37,803 nt of DNA, from contig JAKSQH010000013.1 in assembly GCA_024404245.1 (NCBI GenBank), forward strand, positions 1 to 37,803, given 5' to 3'. The notes beneath the pieces are model-generated. The model saw only the letters and a list, made by a program, of their open reading frames with translations. It had not been told where the DNA came from and made no database searches. Shown piece after piece: positions 29,288 through 37,803 of this stretch (its first letter is position 1; every line of letters starts with the position of its first letter). This DNA is from Clostridia bacterium (GTDB lineage: Bacteria > Bacillota > Clostridia > Christensenellales > Aristaeellaceae). A program made the position numbers and the translations under genes.

Positions 29288-32200
29288 TCAGAACATGCTG
29301 ATCTGGCTCGTTTCACTCATTCCGTCCAGCGACCCGTGCGTTCTCAGCAGATCAATCGTGCCGGCGCCGACCTTCGCGCGTTGCTGCAGATCCTCAATGC
29401 TCAGGAAGGGGCCGTCCTTCCGGGCCGCGACAATCGGAAGCGCGGCGCTTTCTCCGAGTCCGCTCAGGCTGGTGAACGGACAGCGCAGGTTTCCGTCCTC
29501 AATAATAAATTTCTTCACATCGCTTCTGTACAGATCCACAGGCAGGAACTTAATGCCGCGCATGTTCATCTCCAGCACCAGCTCCAGTGATGTCGCCTGT
29601 TCCTTGTCCTTGGCGGAAGGCTTATCCATCTCGCGGATTGCCTTCAGTTTCTCCCTGCAGGTTTCCGGGGATACAAGCATGGTGGACGCGTCAAAGCCGT
29701 CACCGCGGATCGTGAAATACGCGCAGTAGTACGCCGCCGGACGGTGCACCTTGTACCACGCCACGCGCAGGCTCATGGTCACATACGCCACCGCGTGCCC
29801 CTTCGGGAACATGTACTTGATCTTTTTGCAGCTTTCAATAAACCAGTCCGGCACATTGGCATTCAGCATCGCCTCTTCCATTTCAGGCTTGAGGCCTTTG
29901 CCTTTACGCACGCTTTCCATGGTCGTGAAGCTCAGCTTGGGTGCCACGCCTTTATCCATCAGGTAATTCATGATATCGTCACGGCAGCACACACACTCAC
30001 TCAGTGTGGCCACACCGCTGGCAATAATCGCCTGCGCGTTATCCAACCATACATCCGTGCCGTGGCTCAGGCCGGAAATACGCAGCAGCTCCTCCATCAT
30101 GCAGGGGCGTGTTTCATCCAGCATGCCGCGCACGAACGCCGTGCCGAATTCCGGCACACCGTAGGTGCCGGTGTTGCACAGGATATCCTCCTCCGTCACG
30201 CCCAGCGCCATGGGGCTGGTGAACAGGCTGCGCACCGGCTGGTCATCCAGCGGCACATCGCGGAAGTTGATGCCTGTCAGTTCTTCCAGCATATGCATCA
30301 TGGTGGGGTCATCGTGTCCGAGGCAGTCCAGCTTCACCAGGATGTCATGCATGGAGTTGAAGTCAAAATGCGTGGTTGTAAAGTCGCTTTCAAGGTCGTC
30401 AGCCGGATGCTGCACGGCGGTGAACTGATAAATTTCATATTCCTTCGGCACAACCACCATGCCGCCGGGATGCTGGCCGGTTGTCCGCTTAACGCCCGTG
30501 CACTCCGCGGCAAGGCGTTCCTTTTCCGCGTTACCCGCCTGAATCTTGCGTTCTTCCAGATACTTCAGGGCATACCCGTATGCCGTTTTGTCCGCCACAC
30601 CGGAAATCGTGCCCGCGCGGAACACGTGATCGTGACCGAAAAGCTCCTCCACATAGTGGTGCGCCTTGTTCTGATATTCACCGCTGAAGTTCAGGTCAAT
30701 ATCGGGCACCTTGTCACCCTCGAAGCCCAGGAACACTTCAAACGGAATATCAAAGCCGTCTTTTGTGAGTCTCTTTCCGCACACCGGGCAATCCTTGTCC
30801 GGCAGGTCCACACCCACGTGGTATTTACTCTTGTCCACATCAAAGAAGCCTTTATGGCAGTGTGTGCATCTGTAATGCGGCGGCAGCGCGTTCACCTCAG
30901 TAATGCCGCACATGCGCGCCACAAGGCTGGAGCCGACGCTGCCGCGGCTGCCCACCAGATACCCGTCCTCCAGTGATTTGGATACAAGGCGTTCGGCAAT
31001 ATTATACAGCGTGCAGTATCCGTAGCCCACAATGGACTTCAGTTCCTTTTCCAGGCGTGCGCGCACAATATCCGGCAGCGGGTCGCCGTACAGCTCCTTG
31101 GCCGTGGACCACGTCATGTTCTGTATATTCATCTCCGCGTCCGGCCAGAAGGGCTGGAAGGTATCCTCCCCCTTCGGATGCTTCGGGAAAAGGCGCAGGT
31201 CAGCCACCTGATCCGCGATGGCGCGCGGTGTGGTGATCACAACCTCCTTCGCTTTTTCCGGACCGAGATAGGCAAAGTCCTCCAGCATTTCATTTGTTGT
31301 TTTAAAGTAGAGCGGCGGCTGATTGTCCGCGTCATTGAATCCCATGCCCGCTTGTATGATCGCCCGGCCGATCGCGTCATGCGGGTCCAGGAAATGCACG
31401 TCGCCCGTCGCCGCGACCGGCAGACCCATTTCCTCGCCGAGGCTGACAATCACGCGGTTCATTTCCCGCAGTTCTTCCTCGTCCTTCGCCTGCCCGTCAC
31501 GGATCATGAACGCGTTATTGCCGGTTGGCTGTATTTCAAGATAGTCATAAAAGGACGCGATCTGCTTCAGGCGCTCGCGGCTCTCGCCGGCGCATACAGC
31601 CCTGAACAGTTCACCCGCTTCACACGCGCTGCCGATGATCAGTCCCTCACGGTATTTGGTGATCATCTCACGCGGCATATGCGGTCTTTTGCTGAAATAA
31701 TCCAGATGACTCACGGAAACCAGCCGGTTCAGGTTAACCATGCCCTCCTGACTCTTTGCCAGCAGGATGATATGCCAGCTTTCGCCGATGGCGCCTCCGC
31801 GCAGGTTCTTATTCAGATCCCGGTAGGTCACGGTCTGCGGGAAACGTTCTTTCGTTTCCTCAAACATCTTACTCAGGCAGTGGGCCGTCGCTGTGGCGTC
31901 ATGCACGGCCCGGTGGGCGTTTTTCAGGCTGACACCCAGCCGCTTGCAGACCGCTCCCAGTTTGAAGCTTTTCATATCCGGATACAGTTTTCTGGCATAG
32001 GTCAGCGTATCCAGCACCGGTCTGTCAAAAATCATGCCGATTCTGCGCAGTTCCGCGCGCAGCAGGGACGCGTCATATGAGGCGTTATGCGCCGCGATCG
32101 GACAGTCCCCGATAAACTCCATCAGCCGAGGCAGCACTGTCTCCGCTTTTTCTTTATCCCGCAGGTTCACATCGGTGATCCCTGTCAGTTCGATAATCTT

Positions 32201-33745
32201 CTGTTTCAGCGGTTCACCGGGGTCCACCAGTTCCTCAAAGCTGTCCGCCACCGTATCGCCGATCAGCTTCACCGCGCCGATCTCAATGATCCTCGCCGTT
32301 GCCGTGCTCAGTCCTGTCGCTTCAAAGTCAAGCACAACAATCGGCCGGTCAAACGGTTGATCGTCCGCGTCGGATACGATATCCTTCTCATCCACCAGGT
32401 AACCTTCACAGCCGGGGATCAGCTTGATTTTCCCCTTGGCAGCCTTGAAAGCCGCCGGGAAGGACTGCAGCACGCCGTGATCCGTGATCGCCACAGCGGG
32501 ATGCCCCCACTTCGCGGCCCGGTTTACCAGCACACCCGCGTCCGTCAGCGCGTCCATGGTGGACATATTCGTATGCATATGCAGTTCAACGCGTTTCTCT
32601 TCCGCCGTATCCTCGCGCTCTATTTTCTCCATTTCCACCATGTCCTTCACGGAAACGGACAATTCATGCGCGAAGTTGTCATACAGACATTCCCCGCGGA
32701 TTTTCACGTTGATACCGTTTTTGATGCGTTCCGCCTTTTCCTGTACCGCCTTGCGTTCCTCATCCGTAATCGGTGTTTCTTCGCCGTCGTTTTTCTTGGA
32801 GAACCGGTTCCTGTAACGGAAGAAGATCTTGCACAGAATAGAGGAGGTATAGTCCGTCACGGCAAAGGACACCAGCAGCAGTTCCCCGCCCTTCAGTTCC
32901 TTGGTTTCCAGGTTGAAAATATCGCCCTGAATGACCACCGTGCCGCTTTCATTGTTCAGTTCGCGCATTTCCACCGGGCGGTCGGCAATGCTTCTGCCCA
33001 TAATCGGCTTGTTGATGGCATGATCCGTCATTTCCGGCGTCGGCTGACCGGCGGCCGTCGGCACAATACGGCTGACAGGCGTCTTTTCCGCCGGTTTCCG
33101 CTCTCCCGCGGGTTTGCGTTCCGCGGCGGGTTTGCGTTCCGTCTTCTTTTCGGTCGCGGCGCTTTCTCCGGAGCCGGTGCCGTAGCGTTCCTGCAGTTCG
33201 GCGCGGCTGACGGGCGCGCTCAGCTTTTCACGCTCACGCCTGCTTTCCGCGATTCGCGCCTCGCGGTCGCCGGATACGGTCAGTTCCACAAGCACATCCG
33301 CGTCAAAGATATCCTTGATCGCGCGCTGCAGCCGGCCGGTAACGTTGACCTTGGCCATATACTGCATGCTGAATTCATCCGGGAACACAAGCGTGATGCG
33401 GCCGTTGTCACTGCGCCAGTCGATTTCATCCATCCAGCTGACGGAGCCGGGATAGTTCCTTTTCAGAAAATCCGTAAGCACCTGCCGGTACGGTGTGGCA
33501 TCCTCGATAAACGCCTCCCGCAGCGCGGAGCAGACAATACGCAGGCTGATGCCCTGGCTGTTGAATGTCCGCCTGAGCACGCGTTCTATTGTCAGAAACT
33601 GCTTTTCACCCACAAGCTGTGTGCTTTTGAAGGTAATATAGGTTTTGTTTGAAGACTGGATATACGTTACAACGGGTGACTGAAGGCACCCGCGCAATTC
33701 CGGCACTTCCCTGTAGATGGAAGCCAGCAGATCCTCATAACTCAT
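29288..33745 (-). CDS. polC: DNA polymerase III, PolC type
   Basis: The 1,485-residue enzyme is the replicative polymerase of low-GC-type Gram-positives. Domain order is as expected: N-terminal domains to about 195; a Lys/Pro-rich linker with three ERKPA copies (about 203-218); an OB domain (about 260-370); a PHP domain (VELHMHTNMSTMDA near 385) interrupted by a DnaQ-like 3'-5' exonuclease (LDFEATGLS near 471); and the polymerase core. Zinc-type cysteines (CTHCHKGFF near 961, CPVCGKRL near 986) precede the catalytic PDIDLNFSGEYQ near 1015. The protein ends SQISMF, a probable sliding-clamp-binding motif. It is the last gene of the cdsA-dxr-rseP-ispG-polC operon; its ATG overlaps the ispG stop as ATGA. 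Long open frames on the opposite strand of this gene are codon-bias shadows. Confidence 0.98.
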   Translation of the reverse strand: MSYEDLLASIYREVPELRGCLQSPVVTYIQSSNKTYITFKSTQLVGEKQFLTIERVLRRTFNSQGISLRIVCSALREAFIEDATPYRQVLTDFLKRNYPGSVSWMDEIDWRSDNGRITLVFPDEFSMQYMAKVNVTGRLQRAIKDIFDADVLVELTVSGDREARIAESRREREKLSAPVSRAELQERYGTGSGESAATEKKTERKPAAERKPAGERKPAEKTPVSRIVPTAAGQPTPEMTDHAINKPIMGRSIADRPVEMRELNNESGTVVIQGDIFNLETKELKGGELLLVSFAVTDYTSSILCKIFFRYRNRFSKKNDGEETPITDEERKAVQEKAERIKNGINVKIRGECLYDNFAHELSVSVKDMVEMEKIEREDTAEEKRVELHMHTNMSTMDALTDAGVLVNRAAKWGHPAVAITDHGVLQSFPAAFKAAKGKIKLIPGCEGYLVDEKDIVSDADDQPFDRPIVVLDFEATGLSTATARIIEIGAVKLIGDTVADSFEELVDPGEPLKQKIIELTGITDVNLRDKEKAETVLPRLMEFIGDCPIAAHNASYDASLLRAELRRIGMIFDRPVLDTLTYARKLYPDMKSFKLGAVCKRLGVSLKNAHRAVHDATATAHCLSKMFEETKERFPQTVTYRDLNKNLRGGAIGESWHIILLAKSQEGMVNLNRLVSVSHLDYFSKRPHMPREMITKYREGLIIGSACEAGELFRAVCAGESRERLKQIASFYDYLEIQPTGNNAFMIRDGQAKDEEELREMNRVIVSLGEEMGLPVAATGDVHFLDPHDAIGRAIIQAGMGFNDADNQPPLYFKTTNEMLEDFAYLGPEKAKEVVITTPRAIADQVADLRLFPKHPKGEDTFQPFWPDAEMNIQNMTWSTAKELYGDPLPDIVRARLEKELKSIVGYGYCTLYNIAERLVSKSLEDGYLVGSRGSVGSSLVARMCGITEVNALPPHYRCTHCHKGFFDVDKSKYHVGVDLPDKDCPVCGKRLTKDGFDIPFEVFLGFEGDKVPDIDLNFSGEYQNKAHHYVEELFGHDHVFRAGTISGVADKTAYGYALKYLEERKIQAGNAEKERLAAECTGVKRTTGQHPGGMVVVPKEYEIYQFTAVQHPADDLESDFTTTHFDFNSMHDILVKLDCLGHDDPTMMHMLEELTGINFRDVPLDDQPVRSLFTSPMALGVTEEDILCNTGTYGVPEFGTAFVRGMLDETRPCMMEELLRISGLSHGTDVWLDNAQAIIASGVATLSECVCCRDDIMNYLMDKGVAPKLSFTTMESVRKGKGLKPEMEEAMLNANVPDWFIESCKKIKYMFPKGHAVAYVTMSLRVAWYKVHRPAAYYCAYFTIRGDGFDASTMLVSPETCREKLKAIREMDKPSAKDKEQATSLELVLEMNMRGIKFLPVDLYRSDVKKFIIEDGNLRCPFTSLSGLGESAALPIVAARKDGPFLSIEDLQQRAKVGAGTIDLLRTHGSLDGMSETSQISMF

Positions 33746-34797
33746 TGCTTCTCCGCCGCGATCTTCCGCGCGGCATCAATCAGCGCCGCCGCGAGATCCC
33801 CGTCCACACGCCGCGCCGTCTGTCCCTTTACAAACAGCGCTCCGCCGTTCCGGCCGCCCGCGATGCCGACATCCGCCTCACGCGCCTCGCCGGGACCGTT
33901 CACAATGCATCCCATCACCGCCACCTTCAGCGGTACGGTAATATCTTTCAGTTCTTTTTCCACACGTGCCGCGATTCCGGGCACATCAATACAGGTCCGT
34001 CCGCAGGTCGGGCATGAAATCAGCTGCACGCCTTTCACACGCATATCGAGCGCGCGCAGGATATCCCACGCGGCCGCGGCTTCCGGTACGGGGTCGCCGC
34101 TCAGGCTTACGCGAATCGTATCGCCGATGCCGTCACACAGCAGGCTGCCGATGCCGATCGCGCTCTTGATGGTACCCTGTCCGGGCAGACCCGCCTCAGT
34201 CACGCCGACGTGCAGCGGATAATCGCATTTCTGTGACGCCAGTCGGTAGGATTCCACCGTCAGGCGCACATCGCTGGATTTCATGCTCAGCACAATATCA
34301 TCAAAGCCGGCCTTCTCCAGCATCCGCGCGTGTGAAAGCGCGCTTTCCACCAGGCATTCCGCCGTCGGTCCGCCGTATTTGGCCAGCAGTTCCTTCTCAA
34401 CAGAGCCGCTGTTCACGCCGATGCGGATCGGTATCCTGTGCATCTTCGCGCAGTCCGCCAGCACGCGTACATTCTGCTCTCCGCCGATATTGCCGGGATT
34501 GATGCGCAGCTTGCTGATGCCGTTTTCCGCGGCCGTTATCGCGAGCTGATGGTCAAAATGAATATCCGCGACCAGCGGCACGGGCGATCCGTCCACCAGA
34601 TCACGCACCGCGCGCGCGCATTCCTCATCATATACGCTTACACGCACGATATCGCATCCGGCTTCCGCCAGCGCGCGGATCTGCGTGAGTGTTGCCTGCA
34701 CATCCCTGGTGTCCGTATTGGTCATGCTCTGCACCCACACGGGGTTATTGCCGCCTAAAGTCAGTCTTCCGACTGTTACAGAATGTTTTGCGCCCAT
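33742..34797 (-). CDS. ispG: 4-hydroxy-3-methylbut-2-enyl diphosphate synthase (IspG/GcpE)
   Basis: The 351-residue enzyme of the MEP isoprenoid pathway reductively converts MEcPP to HMBPP with a [4Fe-4S] cluster. Visible are SMTNTDTRD and the NPGNIGG loop of the TIM-barrel half. The C-terminal half has the cluster ligands SCPTCGRTCID and GCIVNGPGEA. Length is that of the short bacterial form. It lies 18 bases after rseP, with GGAG close to the ATG, and its stop overlaps the polC start by four bases. With dxr two genes upstream, two MEP-pathway steps are encoded in one transcript. Confidence 0.97.
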   Translation of the reverse strand: MGAKHSVTVGRLTLGGNNPVWVQSMTNTDTRDVQATLTQIRALAEAGCDIVRVSVYDEECARAVRDLVDGSPVPLVADIHFDHQLAITAAENGISKLRINPGNIGGEQNVRVLADCAKMHRIPIRIGVNSGSVEKELLAKYGGPTAECLVESALSHARMLEKAGFDDIVLSMKSSDVRLTVESYRLASQKCDYPLHVGVTEAGLPGQGTIKSAIGIGSLLCDGIGDTIRVSLSGDPVPEAAAAWDILRALDMRVKGVQLISCPTCGRTCIDVPGIAARVEKELKDITVPLKVAVMGCIVNGPGEAREADVGIAGGRNGGALFVKGQTARRVDGDLAAALIDAARKIAAEKQ

Positions 34798-34815
34798 TGT
34801 CTCCGTTCACTCCAG

Positions 34816-35895
34816 TCAGTTGAAAAGTCGGATGATATCCTTGAAGGTGAAGAAAATCATCAGTCCGAACAGCAGCAGCATGCCGCACAGATGAACAATC
34901 GCTTCCTTCTCCGGCGGTATGGGTTTGCCTCTGATTACTTCAATAAGCCCGAAAATCAGCCTGGATCCGTCCAGCCCGGGAATCGGCAGCAGATTCATAA
35001 TGCCGAGATTGATGGATATCACGACAAGCAGCTGGATATACATCTCAAGCCCGTTTTCCCGCACCTGTTCGGTCACCAGTGATATCACGCCTACGGGGCC
35101 GGAGGTCTGGTCCAGTCCTTCCCCTTTTGTCACAAGATTTCCGAGCGCCTCAAAAATCGCTCCGCCCGCGTATACGCAATACCGCCAGCTTTCGGCTATC
35201 GCTTCGGCGGGGCTTACGCGCACGGTTTCCGTGCGGTATCTTCCGCCGATCATCACACCGATACGCATTTTTTTCTCTTCTTCATCAAAAAACGGTGTCA
35301 GTTCCATCTGCAGCGTCTCATCGCCGCGCTGCACAGTTAAATCCAGCGGATCATCGCCTTCGTGCCACGCGTCAATCATGCCGATCAGCGTATCCATGGT
35401 ACCGTCCAGCACATCGTTTCCGTTCACGGCGGTAATAATATCGCCGTCTTTCATGCCGGCGTCATGCGCGGGGCCGGATGCCGTCACGGATACAATATAC
35501 GGATCCAAACCTGTCACCGTCTGTACGCCGCCGATCATGTAAAAGCCGGCCGCTACAACAAACGCCAGCACGAAGTTCATCACAGGGCCCATCAGAATCA
35601 CGAACATACGCTTCCATACGCTCTGTTTGGCCAGTGCGCGCGGATCGTCCTTACTCTCGCCCGTGGGATCGTCCTCACCGTAGAACGCGCAGAAACCGCC
35701 CAGCGGAATCGCGCGCAAGGAGAAATCCGTTTCGTGCTTCCGGCTTTTGCATCCCAGAAGTTTCGGACCGAAACCGACCGAGAACTCACGCACTTCGATC
35801 TTCATCAGCCGCGCCGCGGAAAAATGGCCCAGTTCGTGCACCACAATCAGAATCGCAAGCAACAGAACAGCAAGCAAAACATACAATACAGTCAT
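34816..35895 (-). CDS. rseP: RIP (site-2-type) zinc metalloprotease RseP/RasP
   Basis: The 359-residue membrane protease has HELGH at residues 20-24 in its first transmembrane helix. A PDZ domain (about 118-200, with GMKDGDIITAVNGNDV) follows, and the second zinc-ligand motif NLLPIPGLDGSRL lies near 298, followed by C-terminal helices. This is the family that cuts membrane-embedded anti-sigma factors and leftover signal peptides. GGAG lies 7 bases before the ATG. It sits between dxr and ispG, the standard Bacillota location (B. subtilis rasP). Confidence 0.97.
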   Translation of the reverse strand: MTVLYVLLAVLLLAILIVVHELGHFSAARLMKIEVREFSVGFGPKLLGCKSRKHETDFSLRAIPLGGFCAFYGEDDPTGESKDDPRALAKQSVWKRMFVILMGPVMNFVLAFVVAAGFYMIGGVQTVTGLDPYIVSVTASGPAHDAGMKDGDIITAVNGNDVLDGTMDTLIGMIDAWHEGDDPLDLTVQRGDETLQMELTPFFDEEEKKMRIGVMIGGRYRTETVRVSPAEAIAESWRYCVYAGGAIFEALGNLVTKGEGLDQTSGPVGVISLVTEQVRENGLEMYIQLLVVISINLGIMNLLPIPGLDGSRLIFGLIEVIRGKPIPPEKEAIVHLCGMLLLFGLMIFFTFKDIIRLFN

Positions 35896-35912
35896 TCTTC
35901 TTCTCCGTGCGG

Positions 35913-37055
35913 TCAGGCCATGGCATGCCTTACCTGCAGCCTTGCCAGCCTGTCCGCTTCAAAAATATCGTCAATCGTATCCGCCTTCAGATCAGGCAGT
36001 TTTTCCAGCGCGTTTTCCACCAGCTCCGCGATCCTGCCAAAGGGAATCTCATCCCGCAGGAACGCGGCCACAGCCTCCTCATTCGCGCCGTTCAGCACCG
36101 TGCACGCGGCGCCGCCGGCATTCAGGCACTCGCCTGCCAGCCGGAGCGCCGGGAAACGTACCGGGTCTCCCTTCTCAAACGTCAGAGAACCGAGCGCGAA
36201 AAGATCGAGCGGACGGCTGCCCGTTGTCAGCCGTTCCGGATAGGCCATCGCGTACATAATGGGCACGCGCATATCCGGCACACCCAGCTGCGCGAGTACG
36301 GCTCCGTCCGCGAACTCCACCGCGGAATGGATAATACTCTGAGGATGCACAACCACGTGTATTCTTTCCGGAGGCATATCAAAAAGCCAGCGCGCCTCCA
36401 TGATCTCCAGCGCTTTGTTGAACATGCTCGCGCTGTCCACCGTGATCTTCGCGCCCATATTCCAGTTGGGATGCTTCAGCGCGTCCTGCCGTGAAGCAGT
36501 CATCATCTGTTCTTTCGTCCAGGTGCGGAAAGGTCCGCCGGACGCGGTCAGCAGGATTCCCGTCGGTTCATTGCCGTTCGCGGCGCGCAGGCACTGGAAT
36601 ATCGCGCTGTGTTCACTGTCCACGGGCAGAATCGGCTTACCCGCCGCCTTTGCCCTGTCCATCACCAGGTGGCCGCCGGTCACCAGCGCCTCCTTATTGG
36701 CCAGCAACACCTGCCTGCCGGCGTCCAGCGCGTCCAGCACGCTTTGCAGACCTGCGATCCCCACAATGCTCACAAGCACCATGTCCGCTTCAATCTCCGC
36801 CGCGGCCGCGTGCAGCGCTTCCCTGCCCATCACCCATTTGCAGAAACGCAGGTCCTCCGGAATCTCGGAATAAGGTACAGGCTCGGCAAATCCAGCCAGC
36901 AGCGGCCGGAATTCACGAACCTGTTCGAACAATTTTTCCCTGCTGCTTCTCGCTGTCAGCGCTGTCACGCGGAACCTGTCCGGATGCAGCCTGCACAGTT
37001 CCAGCGTCTGTGTACCGATTGAACCCGTTGATCCTAAAACAGATATTGTTTTCAT
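35913..37055 (-). CDS. dxr: 1-deoxy-D-xylulose 5-phosphate reductoisomerase (Dxr)
   Basis: The 380-residue NADPH enzyme makes the second committed step of the MEP pathway, DXP to MEP. It shows the N-terminal nucleotide loop SVLGSTGSIGTQTLEL, the LANKEALVTGG segment, the metal- and substrate-binding VDSEHSAIFQCL, the SASGGPF loop form (LTASGGPFRTW), and the NMGAKITVDSASMFNKALE region with the C-terminal helical domain. GGAGG precedes the ATG by about 10 bases. It lies 16 bases after cdsA and 17 bases before rseP. Confidence 0.97.
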   Translation of the reverse strand: MKTISVLGSTGSIGTQTLELCRLHPDRFRVTALTARSSREKLFEQVREFRPLLAGFAEPVPYSEIPEDLRFCKWVMGREALHAAAAEIEADMVLVSIVGIAGLQSVLDALDAGRQVLLANKEALVTGGHLVMDRAKAAGKPILPVDSEHSAIFQCLRAANGNEPTGILLTASGGPFRTWTKEQMMTASRQDALKHPNWNMGAKITVDSASMFNKALEIMEARWLFDMPPERIHVVVHPQSIIHSAVEFADGAVLAQLGVPDMRVPIMYAMAYPERLTTGSRPLDLFALGSLTFEKGDPVRFPALRLAGECLNAGGAACTVLNGANEEAVAAFLRDEIPFGRIAELVENALEKLPDLKADTIDDIFEADRLARLQVRHAMA

Positions 37056-37071
37056 CGTTGTTCAGCCTCCG

Positions 37072-37803
37072 TTACGCACGGAAAAACAGCAGGAAGCAGT
37101 ACATCAGCACCGCCATGAAAAAGACGCTGTCCAGCCGGTCCAGCATGCCGCCGTGTCCCGGGAAAAGGTTTGAAAAATCCTTGATGCCGCTGTGGCGTTT
37201 GACCATGGAAGCAAACAGATCACCCACCTGACCTACAACACCGCCGAACAGGCCGAGCAGCAGATACTCCCACAGCGCGGGCAGCTTTGCCAGCGTGGGC
37301 GCGTCGCAGGTGATCGCCGCCGCGGCGCATATCAGCGCGGAAGCGATCAGGCTTCCGGCAAGCCCGCCGATTGAACCCGATACGGTCTTGTTCGGGCTCA
37401 CGCCGGGGCACAGCTTACGGCCGCCGACTTTGGTACCGACCACCAGCGCGCATACGTCGCCGATCAGCGGTACGCCGAATGTCAGCGTCAGCCAGATCAC
37501 CTTCACGGCTTTCTGGTCCACCAGGCTCATGGATACAAGACAGAGCCCGGGCAGCAGCACAGTCAGCAGCGGCAGCGCGCTCACGCTCATATCAATCAGC
37601 GTCGGTTCTTCACGGAAAATAATTTCTGTTGCCATCAGCAGCAGCGCGGCGCCGATCAGCGGCACCATGATCTTCGGTCCGAACGCGATTGTCATCGGAA
37701 CACTCGCGATCAGCGCGATCCATGTCGGCCATGATACGGGCCGGTGTCCCGCGGTTACAAGCGCGTGATACTCCTCCCATACGGCAAAGCCGGACGCGAT
37801 CAG
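37072..37803 (-). CDS. cdsA: Phosphatidate cytidylyltransferase (CdsA), 5' end cut by window edge
   Basis: The visible 243 residues are the C-terminal part of a multi-helix membrane enzyme that makes CDP-diacylglycerol from phosphatidate and CTP. The family signature is present near the end: GHGGMLDRLDSVFF, with KDFSNLFPGHGG just before it. The segment VGGRKLCPGVSPNKTVSGSIGG is the typical GR.....SPKKTxEG loop. The reading frame stays open to base 37803 (residues such as WEEYHALVTAGHRP continue past the internal ATG at 37695), so the true start lies outside the window. The upstream neighbours are expected, by gene order, to be uppS, frr, pyrH and tsf, but they are not visible. Confidence 0.95.
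   Translation of the reverse strand: MIASGFAVWEEYHALVTAGHRPVSWPTWIALIASVPMTIAFGPKIMVPLIGAALLLMATEIIFREEPTLIDMSVSALPLLTVLLPGLCLVSMSLVDQKAVKVIWLTLTFGVPLIGDVCALVVGTKVGGRKLCPGVSPNKTVSGSIGGLAGSLIASALICAAAAITCDAPTLAKLPALWEYLLLGLFGGVVGQVGDLFASMVKRHSGIKDFSNLFPGHGGMLDRLDSVFFMAVLMYCFLLFFRA

Noticed and set aside
29744-33652. Long open frames on the plus strand opposite polC (up to about 520 codons)
   Set aside because: They mirror the codon periodicity of polC, lack ribosome sites, and their translations are rich in His, Arg and Gln with no recognisable domain.
1-37803. CRISPR arrays, tRNA or rRNA genes, insertion sequences and phage genes
   Set aside because: No regularly spaced repeats, cloverleaf-like sequences, transposase motifs or structural phage proteins were recognised on either strand.

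Overview
The window looks like chromosomal DNA from a Gram-positive, anaerobic, gut- or rumen-type member of the Clostridia (Bacillota). This is inferred from a PolC-type replicative polymerase in the Bacillota order cdsA-dxr-rseP-ispG-polC, strong GGAGG ribosome sites, sigma-A promoters of the TTGACA/TATAAT type, an HD-GYP sensor, an oxygen-sensitive [4Fe-4S] aldo/keto reductase, and a small protein with a bacteriocin-style double-glycine leader. A genus cannot be fixed from sequence alone. No rRNA, tRNA, CRISPR array, transposase or phage gene was seen.

Layout. 1-7.6 kb is a set of small, mostly singly transcribed accessory genes: a nucleotidyltransferase-fold protein, a ferredoxin-type aldo/keto reductase with a HEAT-like partner, a 969-residue secreted vWA/SH3/propeller-like protein, a GNAT acetyltransferase behind nested tiny ORFs, and two small membrane proteins. 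7.6-12.3 kb holds an MBL-fold hydrolase diverging from a two-gene operon. That operon pairs a MATE transporter fused to a GHKL-type ATPase domain with a GH3-family acyl-adenylate/amide synthetase, and is bracketed by two nearly identical 20-bp hairpins. 12.3-19 kb has a secreted protein, an HD-GYP receptor, a C69 dipeptidase, a second MATE transporter, a secreted two-SH3 protein and an 85-residue LysM protein with a Gly-Gly leader.

19.0-29.2 kb is a complete alpha-glucoside utilisation locus: a LacI-family repressor, a GH31 glycosidase, a GH65 phosphorylase, two ABC sugar permeases, a sugar-binding protein and an unassigned six-hairpin (GH125-like) glycosidase. The ABC ATPase is absent and is probably shared from elsewhere in the genome. 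A palindrome, TTAAACGTTTAA, lies between the -35 and -10 of the lacI promoter. A close variant precedes GH31 and another near-match lies inside GH65, so autoregulated local control can be read from the sequence. None of the three enzymes has a signal peptide, so imported oligosaccharide is probably processed in the cytoplasm, partly by phosphorolysis.

29.3-37.8 kb (minus strand) is a housekeeping operon: cdsA (cut by the window edge), dxr, rseP, ispG and polC, tightly packed, with a 4-base ispG/polC overlap.

The strongest candidates for undescribed biology are the MATE-ATPase/GH3 pair, the Gly-Gly-leader LysM protein beside a secreted SH3 protein, and the unassigned six-hairpin glycosidase with its phosphorylase locus. 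Exported proteins in the window, including the sugar-binding protein, carry signal-peptidase-I-type rather than lipoprotein signals, which is unusual for a Gram-positive.
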